Made by a program: the position numbers and the translations under genes
Part shown: one piece after another, positions 55,520 through 62,818 of the stretch
Layout of the letters: every line of letters starts with the position of its first letter
Numbering within the stretch: the first letter of the stretch is position 1
Notes under the pieces: model-generated
Told to the model about the DNA's origin: nothing
What the model saw: the letters and a program-made list of their open reading frames with translations, nothing else
Databases searched by the model: none
NCBI GenBank assembly: GCA_031291305.1
Contig: JARLJH010000052.1
Coordinates: 1 to 64,000 of the forward strand
Source: Rhodoferax sp.
Lineage (GTDB): Bacteria > Pseudomonadota > Gammaproteobacteria > Burkholderiales > Burkholderiaceae_C
DNA: 64,000 nt
Direction: 5' to 3'

Positions 55520-56443
55520 ATGAATCAACACATCTCCCTCATTGGTGCCCCCACCGACATCGGTGCCGGCAGTCGCGGCGCCAGCATGGGCCCTGAGGCC
55601 TTGCGCGTGGCAAACATCGTGACGGCATTGGAAAGCCATGGCCTGAACGTGCAGGACCTTGGCAACCTGAACGGTCCGAGCAATCCCGGGCTGCCACCCG
55701 AGAATGGTTATCGGCATCTGGATGAAGTGGCCGCCTGGAACCAGAACGTGCATGACGCCGTGTATGCGGAGCTTATGCGCAATCGCTTGCCGATTCTTCT
55801 CGGTGGCGACCACTGCCTGGGCTTGGGCTCGATCAGCGCCGTGGCGCGCCACTGTCGTGAGGTCGGTAAAAAGCTGCGCGTGTTATGGCTCGACGCCCAT
55901 GCCGACTTCAACACCGCAGCACTTACCCCCAGCGGGAACATTCATGGCATGCCTGTGGCCTGTCTGTGTGGCCACGGGCCCGATGTGTTGACGCACATCG
56001 GTGGCCAGGTCCCCGCCATCAATCCCAAATGGGTGCGTCAGATTGGCATCCGCAGCGTGGACGCGGGTGAAAAACGTCTGGTTCATGAAGCTGGTCTGGA
56101 AGTGTTTGACATGCGTTACATCGACGAAATGGGCATGCGCGCCGCGATGGAAATGGCTCTGGCCCTGGTTGACAGCAATACGCACCTGCATGTGAGTTTT
56201 GACGTGGATTTCCTCGATCCCGATATTGCTCCCGGCGTGGGTACCACGGTACGTGGCGGCCCGACCTACCGTGAAGCGCAACTGTGCATGGAAATGATTG
56301 GCGACACCGGCCGCCTGGGATCGCTGGACGTGATGGAGCTCAATCCGGCTTTTGATGTGTGTAACCGCACCGCCGAGGTGGCGGTAGACCTGATCGAATC
56401 CTTGTTCGGCAAGAGCACCTTGATGCGCAAATCGGCCACATAA
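55520..56443 (+). CDS. rocF: Arginase
   Basis: 307 aa manganese enzyme turning arginine into ornithine and urea. The binuclear Mn ligands are visible in LGGDHCLGLGS, WLDAHADFNTAA and SFDVDFLDPDIAPG; the substrate Glu is in SLDVMELNPAFD. The N-terminus ISLIGAPTDIGAGSRGASMG is typical of arginase rather than agmatinase. No urease or ornithine aminotransferase gene is nearby. Confidence 0.94.
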   Translation: MNQHISLIGAPTDIGAGSRGASMGPEALRVANIVTALESHGLNVQDLGNLNGPSNPGLPPENGYRHLDEVAAWNQNVHDAVYAELMRNRLPILLGGDHCLGLGSISAVARHCREVGKKLRVLWLDAHADFNTAALTPSGNIHGMPVACLCGHGPDVLTHIGGQVPAINPKWVRQIGIRSVDAGEKRLVHEAGLEVFDMRYIDEMGMRAAMEMALALVDSNTHLHVSFDVDFLDPDIAPGVGTTVRGGPTYREAQLCMEMIGDTGRLGSLDVMELNPAFDVCNRTAEVAVDLIESLFGKSTLMRKSAT

Positions 56444-56475
56444 AAAAGCGTCTTGTCAGCCTGGACGATGACGCC
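56442..56475 (-). terminator. Intrinsic terminator of the sensor diguanylate cyclase gene
   Basis: On the minus strand an imperfect stem (GCGTC-at-CGTC ... GAC-aa-GACGC) is followed by TTTTTTA. It lies 25 bp after the stop of the minus-strand gene and overlaps the last bases of rocF. Confidence 0.65.
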
Positions 56476-56499
56476 CGTCTAAGAGAGGCAGATGGGGGC

Positions 56500-58512
56500 T
56501 CAATCGTCTTGCCACGGCTGAAAGAGGCAAACCTGATTGCGGCCATGTTCTTTGGCCTGGTACATGGCCAAGTCAGCGTGTTTCGCCAGAGTGATCTCGT
56601 CCTGTCCATGCTCTGGAAAAAGCGCGACACCCACGCTGCATGAGATCAGCAATTCATGCCCATCCAGCTGAAAAGGGCGCTCCAGACTGCTGCGGATTTT
56701 TTCAGCAACCACCAGAGTATTGGGAATGCCGCACGCTCCGCGCAGCAAAACCACCAATTCGTCACCCCCGATGCGTGCCACCGTGTCGGAGTCGCGTACA
56801 CACTGGAGCATGCGCCGCGCCACCTCTTGCAGTAGCCGGTCGCCAACCGCGTGCCCATAGGTGTCGTTGACGGGTTTGAACTTGTCAAGGTCAATGAATA
56901 GGAGTGCCAGGCCGGTTTTGTCCCGGACGGCGTTGGCAATGGCGCGCTGCAGCCGGTCGCTGAACAAGGCTCGGTTGGCCAGGCCGGTCAGGGGGTCGTG
57001 CTGGGCCATGTGGCGAATGCGTTGCTCGGTCTTTTTGCGCTCACTGATGTCGCGCACCACAAAAATCAGGCCACTGGGCTGCCCCTGCGCATCACGCACA
57101 ATTTCAGCGTTGATTTCGGTGTCGAGCGTACTGCCATCCAGGCGGATCAAGCGGTAGTCTTCGGCGCCGTTGTAAACACCTTCGAACATGGCCGCGATAT
57201 TGGCGGTGGCACGCTCTGAATCTGCCGGGTCGCGAAATTCCGCAACATTTCGACCCAGCAGCTGGTCTTCGGTTTCACAGCCCAACATGGACACCGCAAC
57301 GGGTGAGACATGACGGATGCTCCCCTGCAGATCACTGACCACCACCGCATCCGGGGAGGCCTGAAGAATGGACTGGTATAGCTGCTGGCTTTCAGTGAGG
57401 GCTTGTTGGGCCAGCCTCTGACTGGCCAGACTGGCTGCCAAACGCCGGTTGGCCCACAAAATATAGCTCGCCAGCATGCTTATGCATAGCAATAAGGCCA
57501 GTGCACCCCCCAAATACGGGCTCCAGACACTAGGCGTTGGCGTGGTGTCATACAAAAAACCGTCCAGTGAGATGTTTGCAGGCAACAGGCCCAATGAAGC
57601 ATAGGTATTGGCGATGTGCCGCCAGCGCCCCGGATTCATGTAGCCGACCTCGATCAGGCTGCTTTGCAGCAAGGGCGCCATCTGCTGCGCCTCAAACTGG
57701 TAGAACGCGCGCGAGTGTTGTGTGGCGTAGTGCGTCAAGATGAGATCAATGACCTCGTCCGGGTGCGCCATCGCGTATTGCCAGCCGTTCAGGCTGGCCG
57801 CGCGAAACGCTGCCACTCGCGCCGGGTGCGCCTTGATCTGTTGCTCGGTGGTGAACAGGTTGTCGCCATAAAAATCGATGGCGACCTCACGCGGTGAATA
57901 CATCTGGTAGGCAAACCCGGCCTGATTCAGCTCAAACAATTCGTTGGTCGAATACGCTGTCATGGCATCCACACGTCCTTCGATCAGGTCACGCGTGTTG
58001 AAACTGTGCCGCATGACCTGGATGTCCTTCGCTTCCAGCCCTTCCTGTCGCAGGTAGGCAAACAGTTCTGCGGACTGAGTCTCAAACATGACGCGCTTGC
58101 CTTTGAGGTCGTGTACGCTTTGCACGGCTTTGGTTTGATGGGCCATCAGAACCAGCGGCGAGTGCTGAAAGATCACCGCCAGTGCCACCACCGGGGCGCC
58201 AGCCTGGCGCTCCAGCAACAGGTTGCTGTTGCCCACACCAAACTCAGCTTTGCCACTCAGCACTGTTTTGACCGGGTCAGTGCCGGGTTGCGCTTCCAAC
58301 AATCTGACCTCAAGCCCGGCTTGCCGGTAGTAACCCTTTTCTATCGCGACGTAATACCCGGCGAACTGGAAGGCGTGCGTCCATTTGAGCTGCAGGGCCA
58401 CGGACTCCAGAGCCTGGGCTGCTGTAGTCCCCAATAGACAACAGACCATCATGGCCCAAACGTGCCATTGCCGGATCAGTCCTGAATTGAGCCTCCACAT
58501 ACTGCGGTCCAT
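56500..58512 (-). CDS. Diguanylate cyclase with periplasmic NMT1/THI5-like sensor and PAS domain
   Basis: About 670 aa. A signal/anchor helix (WAMMVCCLLGTTAAQA) precedes a periplasmic substrate-binding domain of the NMT1/THI5 (ThiY-like) family (LQLKWTHAFQFAGYYVAIEKG) at about 40-330. A transmembrane helix (YLGGALALLLCISMLASYIL) follows, then a PAS domain (QSILQASPDAVVVSDLQGSI) and a GGDEF domain with an active GGDEL and an upstream RxxD inhibitory site (RDSD). No EAL domain. It probably senses a pyrimidine-like or amine ligand outside the cell and makes c-di-GMP. The start is uncertain; ATGs at 58512 and 58500 are both plausible. Confidence 0.88.
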   Translation of the reverse strand: MDRSMWRLNSGLIRQWHVWAMMVCCLLGTTAAQALESVALQLKWTHAFQFAGYYVAIEKGYYRQAGLEVRLLEAQPGTDPVKTVLSGKAEFGVGNSNLLLERQAGAPVVALAVIFQHSPLVLMAHQTKAVQSVHDLKGKRVMFETQSAELFAYLRQEGLEAKDIQVMRHSFNTRDLIEGRVDAMTAYSTNELFELNQAGFAYQMYSPREVAIDFYGDNLFTTEQQIKAHPARVAAFRAASLNGWQYAMAHPDEVIDLILTHYATQHSRAFYQFEAQQMAPLLQSSLIEVGYMNPGRWRHIANTYASLGLLPANISLDGFLYDTTPTPSVWSPYLGGALALLLCISMLASYILWANRRLAASLASQRLAQQALTESQQLYQSILQASPDAVVVSDLQGSIRHVSPVAVSMLGCETEDQLLGRNVAEFRDPADSERATANIAAMFEGVYNGAEDYRLIRLDGSTLDTEINAEIVRDAQGQPSGLIFVVRDISERKKTEQRIRHMAQHDPLTGLANRALFSDRLQRAIANAVRDKTGLALLFIDLDKFKPVNDTYGHAVGDRLLQEVARRMLQCVRDSDTVARIGGDELVVLLRGACGIPNTLVVAEKIRSSLERPFQLDGHELLISCSVGVALFPEHGQDEITLAKHADLAMYQAKEHGRNQVCLFQPWQDD

Positions 58513-58728
58513 GATATCCGTTGGTAGATACAACGGCGCCAAAAACAATGATGCCCCAGTCAAGATAGACATGCGGCAATGCCGGGGTGACAAGCACGCC
58601 AAAGTAGAACCACACCATCCCAAGTGCACACCTGATGACCTCTTGAAAACGCGATTTCTGAAGGCAGCGCTTTTTACAATGGTGGTATCAGCACAAATCG
58701 CCGCCACACCATCACCTTGAGACGTTAC

Positions 58729-59559
58729 ATGTTGAAACTCACATTATTGATAGCAGCGGCAAATCTCATGATCTCGTCTCCCGTCCTGGCCGCAGAGCCA
58801 GTTGGTTTGTCCGCACAGGGCCTGCAAGACTACCGGCAATTTCTGGCAGCGACCCCTCACCGGGCTTTTGCCATGGCGCCCGGTGGTGCCTGGGGCTGGA
58901 GTGCCGAAGCCGAATCAGCCGAAGCCGCCTTTGACAAGGCCCTGAGCGCCTGCCAGGGTGGCACACCGCAAAAATGCGTCCCTTATCAGGTGGACTCACA
59001 CGTTGTGTTTGATGCCAAAGCCTGGCCGCTGCTGTGGGGGCCTTATGTCAGCGCGGCAGCGGCAGGAAAAGCCGCCACGGGAACATTGCCCGGTCAGCGC
59101 ATGTTCAACCTGACCTACCACGACGCCCAGGGCCACGCTGCGCGACTGAGCGACCTGAAAGGCAAGGTCGTGGTCCTGCACATCTGGGGCAGTTGGTGTC
59201 CGCCTTGTCGGCTTGAAATGCCTGACCTGGCCCGGTTGGCCAAGTCGCTGGATGACCGCAAGGATGTCGCCTTTGTGCTGCTGCAGACGCGTGAGCCGTT
59301 TGACAAGGCACAGCGATGGGCAGAAAGCCAGAAGATCAGCTTGGCACTGTCAGACTCTGGCACACGCGGCTCTGGCGACACACACCTCAGTTTGGCTGAT
59401 GGCTCAATGGTGTCGGACCGGGACATTGCCCACAACTTCCCCAGCAGCTACGTGCTGGATAAGCATGGTCTGGTGGTCTTTGCCCAGTCTGGCCCGGTGC
59501 CGGACTGGCCTCAGTACGAGGCTTTTATCCGGGATGTCGTGAAACGGGCTGCCAAATAG
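58729..59559 (+). CDS. TlpA-like periplasmic thioredoxin-fold protein with an N-terminal extra domain
   Basis: About 276 aa. Signal peptide (LTLLIAAANLMISSPVLA), then about 110 residues with a Cys pair (SACQGGTPQKCVPYQ), then a thioredoxin/TlpA domain with the active site WGSWCPPCRLEMPDL. TlpA-type proteins reduce disulfides, for example in apo-cytochromes c, so a link to the haem-rich operon that converges on it is reasonable. Starts at the ATG 58729; the TTG four codons earlier is possible. Confidence 0.85.
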   Translation: MLKLTLLIAAANLMISSPVLAAEPVGLSAQGLQDYRQFLAATPHRAFAMAPGGAWGWSAEAESAEAAFDKALSACQGGTPQKCVPYQVDSHVVFDAKAWPLLWGPYVSAAAAGKAATGTLPGQRMFNLTYHDAQGHAARLSDLKGKVVVLHIWGSWCPPCRLEMPDLARLAKSLDDRKDVAFVLLQTREPFDKAQRWAESQKISLALSDSGTRGSGDTHLSLADGSMVSDRDIAHNFPSSYVLDKHGLVVFAQSGPVPDWPQYEAFIRDVVKRAAK

Positions 59560-59568
59560 ACCGAAAGT

Positions 59569-60207
59569 TCAAGCCTTGTGGGCTGAAGCAGGCTCCTCGT
59601 CCACCTCTTCCCAGCCAGTGACCATGGCTTTGATGTGAGCCAGTACCGTGTGCCCCGTGGTGGCCAGGTACACGTGAACGATCACAAAGGTCAGCATCAT
59701 GAAGGCGCCCGCCGTGTGGGCCCAGGCCACCGCTTCAATGCCCAGGTAGCGGTCCAGCCCGAAGTCTTTCCAATAGGCAAAGAAAAGGTACAGGATGCCC
59801 GAGCCCCAAACCAGTGGTGACACCATGGCCAGCAGCGCGATGTAGGCCAGGCGCTGCAGCGGGTTGTGCTTTTTGACGGCAGTTTTTGCAAATGGATGGC
59901 TCGCACCGACAAAAATGCCGTACGCGTAGTAAATGGCCATCGCCGCCACCTTGTTCAGGGTCGGAATGTACTGCCGCCATTCTCCGGTGGTGAATTGCCA
60001 GAAGATCGTGAACGCCCATAGCGTGAGCAAGGCCCAGGCTGTGTAGGTGTGGTACTGCACGGCTTTTTGAAAGCCGAAATTGCTGTAAACGCCATGAATT
60101 TCAAAGCCGGTCAATAACATGAATAGCACCATGACGGCCTGCGACCAGTGCCAGAAACGCTCGTAGCGCTTGTACAGATAAATGCGATTTGCAGTTGCCA
60201 TGATCAT
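59569..60207 (-). CDS. Cytochrome b561-type quinol:cytochrome subunit
   Basis: 212 aa integral membrane protein with four helices that bind two b haems: His in ERFWHWSQAVMVLFMLLTG, YHTYTAWALLTLWAF, and AWAHTAGAFMMLTFVIVHVYL. This is the thiosulfate-reductase/hydrogenase-type cytochrome b561 and would pass electrons from quinol to the octaheme protein. Its ATG overlaps the stop of that gene (ATGA), so translation is coupled. Confidence 0.9.
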   Translation of the reverse strand: MIMATANRIYLYKRYERFWHWSQAVMVLFMLLTGFEIHGVYSNFGFQKAVQYHTYTAWALLTLWAFTIFWQFTTGEWRQYIPTLNKVAAMAIYYAYGIFVGASHPFAKTAVKKHNPLQRLAYIALLAMVSPLVWGSGILYLFFAYWKDFGLDRYLGIEAVAWAHTAGAFMMLTFVIVHVYLATTGHTVLAHIKAMVTGWEEVDEEPASAHKA

Positions 60208-61886
60208 TTGCCTTTGCGTCGTGTGTGGGTGTAGATGCGAACGCTGGCGTGAATCATCACCCCCAGCATGCTCAGCAGGGCAACCGCCCAGCCGATCATG
60301 TCGATCCAGCGGTTGTTGTCGCGCCCAGGCATGTAAATACCGGTGATGCCTTCCAGCCGTCCGTTCTTGGCATGGCATTGGGCGCAGTTCAACGCATCCG
60401 TCTTGGGCGCCACCATGTGAGCAATGGGCCAGCTCATCTCGGTGCTGACAAAGCCATATTTGCCGCTGTAGGGCAGGCCTGCAGCCTTCATGCCGGTTTC
60501 AATCGCCTTGGGCCAGTCGTAATTGACCCACAGGGCCGTCTTGTCCTCTGGCTCTCCGGCGGTATGAACGATCAACAGATAGTTGTTGACAGTGTCGTAG
60601 GCCTGCTTGCCGCGGTGGATTTTGAAGGGCCAGATGCGGGAGTTCGGGTCGCCGGATGCACCGTCTGGGTGGTTGATCTCGACCACTTTGGTCGGGTCAA
60701 TCTTGTCGCCATTGGTCTTGTAGGTGAAGTGCCCGTTGGACCAACGGTATTCGGGAACCAGGTAGGAGTCCCAGACCCAATTGCCTTTTTTGGAGTCAAA
60801 CCCGCGATGCCCCGCACTGTCCTTTCTGGACATCGGTTTGCCGTCTGGCCCCATGGTGGCGGCGGTGGACCAGTCCCAGGACTTTTCGGTGCCCACACTG
60901 TCGCGGGCCATCTCGGGGATGTGGCAGGTCTCGCACGCCAGGACATCGGTGTGGGCGTTGAGCTGCTCGGCTTGCAGGAAGTTCTGCTTGTGCGGCTTGT
61001 CGCTGTGGCACGACTGGCAGGCCTCAGGCGAGGCGTCTTTCTTGCCGCGCATGTGCGATGGGCCGGTCATGGCGGCGGGCAGGTTGTAGCGGCTGCCTGG
61101 CACCTCGTGTGCGCGGGTTTCGTGGCAGGTGACACAACTGAAGTTCAAGCCCTTGGCATCCATGTGCACGTCAAGGTACTTGCCAGGCTTCTTCAGGCTG
61201 CTGTCCATGTCGCCGTGCTTGGTGCCGTCGCTACCCGCACCATAAAAGTGGCAGGAACCGCAATTGCTACGGCTGGGCATGGCCACGCTTTGAGCTGCTT
61301 TAGCCAGGTCCACCGGCTCGACGAACTTGCCGGAGCCGTGGGGGTACTCTTTGCGTTCGTAGATTGGGTGTCCGGCGTCGCCCGGCAGCTTGCGGTAGGT
61401 GCCGGTGCTTTCATGGCACACCAGACAGTCCACGTTCTCTTCGACCTTGAAGTCAAAGGTGTTGTCTTTCCACCCGTATCCGGCATGGCAGGCCATGCAG
61501 TCGTTCTCGTTGGAGATGGTGGTGGTGCAGTAGTTGTTGATGATGTTGCGCTTGCCGAGCTTCTTGCCGGTGACGGGGTCGGTGTAATTCCAGGTCCAGT
61601 GCTTGGTGTGCTGCACCTGTTTGGCCGCCTCGGTGTGGCAACTCAGGCAGGCTTTGGTGACCTCCGGGCCGGAGGTGAATTTTTTCTGCAGCTCTTTGAA
61701 CTTGCTGTGATCAGCCGTGCTGCCGCTGGTCTTGGCGACGGTCGCGACCGTTGCACTTGCTGGTGTGGCCGGGGCCACTGCCGCGCTGGCAGCAGCTTGC
61801 ACGGGTGTCATCACACCCCAGGCGGCGCCCCAGCTCAACACGGTGCCCAACAGGCCAACGAGCAGCAGTTTTTTCTTGTGATTCAT
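60204..61886 (-). CDS. Octaheme c-type cytochrome, tetrathionate-reductase (OTR) family
   Basis: About 560 aa with a signal peptide (LLLVGLLGTVLSWGAAWG) and eight CxxCH haem motifs (CLSCH, CMACH, CLVCH, CGSCH, CVTCH, CQSCH, CETCH, CAQCH). The length and motif order match Shewanella OTR, which reduces tetrathionate and, in vitro, nitrite and hydroxylamine. A C-terminal membrane helix (MIGWAVALLSMLGVMIHAS) follows, so it is membrane tethered. Start 61886 has AAGGAG six bases upstream. It lies between a DUF302 gene and a cytochrome b561 gene. Confidence 0.93.
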   Translation of the reverse strand: MNHKKKLLLVGLLGTVLSWGAAWGVMTPVQAAASAAVAPATPASATVATVAKTSGSTADHSKFKELQKKFTSGPEVTKACLSCHTEAAKQVQHTKHWTWNYTDPVTGKKLGKRNIINNYCTTTISNENDCMACHAGYGWKDNTFDFKVEENVDCLVCHESTGTYRKLPGDAGHPIYERKEYPHGSGKFVEPVDLAKAAQSVAMPSRSNCGSCHFYGAGSDGTKHGDMDSSLKKPGKYLDVHMDAKGLNFSCVTCHETRAHEVPGSRYNLPAAMTGPSHMRGKKDASPEACQSCHSDKPHKQNFLQAEQLNAHTDVLACETCHIPEMARDSVGTEKSWDWSTAATMGPDGKPMSRKDSAGHRGFDSKKGNWVWDSYLVPEYRWSNGHFTYKTNGDKIDPTKVVEINHPDGASGDPNSRIWPFKIHRGKQAYDTVNNYLLIVHTAGEPEDKTALWVNYDWPKAIETGMKAAGLPYSGKYGFVSTEMSWPIAHMVAPKTDALNCAQCHAKNGRLEGITGIYMPGRDNNRWIDMIGWAVALLSMLGVMIHASVRIYTHTRRKGK

Positions 61887-61912
61887 CATGGTCTCCTTGG
61901 TACACATGACGA

Positions 61913-62464
61913 TCAGCAACCCGCCGCAGCGCCAGCGCCACCACCACTTCCACCTTCACCACCCATCTTGGGAATGATCAGTGCAGGTGCCGGCTTGCTG
62001 GGGTCCATGATCAGGAACTTCTTCTGATCAGCCACCACCTTGTCCATGATGGCACCCACTTCAGAGCCGAATAGCTTGGCGACGAAACCCGCATTGAGCA
62101 GCCCAATGTAGACCTTGCCATCGTTCTTCTTGTAAACGGATATTTTGCAAGGCATCAGCAGCGAGAGAAAGCGCACATCGTCCATCTTCAGGATTGGCCC
62201 GGAATAGACTGTGCTGCAAGCCTCGATCAGCAGCACTGGCAGCACATTGCCACCGTCAGCTTCCACAGGTTTAGCCGGATTGCGCAGGCCAGATATGGAC
62301 CAACCATTGCCTGCCGCCTGAATGTTTTGCTGAATGCGGGCGGCAGTTTCCTCGACCGAGTAGGGGCTGGGAACCTCTGAAAACACCATGCCGCCGATGA
62401 GCTTCCAGGCGAGCAATACGCTCAAGGCTACCCCGGCGATGACACCGCCAATAACTTTTATCAT
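61913..62464 (-). CDS. DUF302 protein, first gene of the octaheme cytochrome operon
   Basis: 183 aa. An N-terminal membrane anchor (VIGGVIAGVALSVLLAWKLI) is followed by a DUF302 domain (YSVEETAARIQQNIQAAGNG; LPVLLIEACSTVYSGPIL; LMPCKISVYKKNDGKVYIG). The C-terminus is Gly-rich and ends in Cys (GGGAGAAAGC). DUF302 proteins often sit beside sulfur- and haem-related oxidoreductases; role unknown. A GGAGAC site precedes the ATG; the octaheme gene follows 26 bp later. Confidence 0.85.
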   Translation of the reverse strand: MIKVIGGVIAGVALSVLLAWKLIGGMVFSEVPSPYSVEETAARIQQNIQAAGNGWSISGLRNPAKPVEADGGNVLPVLLIEACSTVYSGPILKMDDVRFLSLLMPCKISVYKKNDGKVYIGLLNAGFVAKLFGSEVGAIMDKVVADQKKFLIMDPSKPAPALIIPKMGGEGGSGGGAGAAAGC

Positions 62465-62524
62465 GTTTGTCTCCGTGCGCGAATCGTTAGAAACATCAGC
62501 GCAGAACGCACCGATGAATTGGTT

Positions 62525-62542
62525 AATAAGTATGTTCTTATT
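62525..62542. promoter_or_regulatory. AT-rich inverted repeat in the promoter of the octaheme operon
   Basis: AATAAG-tatgtt-CTTATT has 6-bp arms with a six-base spacer and lies 61-78 bp upstream of the DUF302 start. Its size and AT-rich arms resemble operators of ArsR-type sulfur or metal repressors. It may instead overlap the -10 region without being a binding site. Confidence 0.4.
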
Positions 62543-62580
62543 TAGTAATTTTTGCGCTAGGGAAAGCACCGCCCACACAA

Positions 62581-62594
62581 TTGACTTTAGTCAA
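62581..62594. promoter_or_regulatory. FNR-type box upstream of the octaheme operon
   Basis: TTGACTTTAGTCAA fits TTGA-N6-TCAA of the FNR/ANR/DNR family; with the flanking bases it is a 7-2-7 perfect palindrome (62580-62595). It lies 117-130 bp upstream of the DUF302 start and 38 bp before the AT-rich inverted repeat, a sensible place for an activator of an anaerobic respiratory operon. Confidence 0.6.
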
Positions 62595-62599
62595 TGGAT

Positions 62600-62818
62600 T
62601 TCGGTGATTTCTGATGCTGCGTTTGCCAACCAGATAGTTGACTGCAAGGCAATGGGACGGGCGGTGGCACCCGCCCTTGGCGCGAATCTGCGTGCGATGG
62701 ATTGCAATCGCTATTGGATCGGGACAGTTTTACATCGACGCCAAAAAGACGCACGTTGAATTCAACGTAAATAAAAGTCACTGCCCGCGCCCCGGATTCA
62801 GAGCGCGGTTGTCACCTC
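62600..62818. other. Intergenic region between the octaheme operon and putA
   Basis: About 220 bp with no gene that I can support. It holds a GC hairpin (GGGCGG/CCGCCC at 62659-62676) and a perfect 16-bp palindrome at 62753 listed separately. Nothing resembles a tRNA or a small RNA I know. Confidence 0.5.
62753..62768. repeat. Perfect 16-bp palindrome near the putA end
   Basis: ACGTTGAATTCAACGT reads the same on both strands without a spacer. It lies 51 bp beyond the putA stop. It could be a regulator site; I recognise no family for it. Confidence 0.5.
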
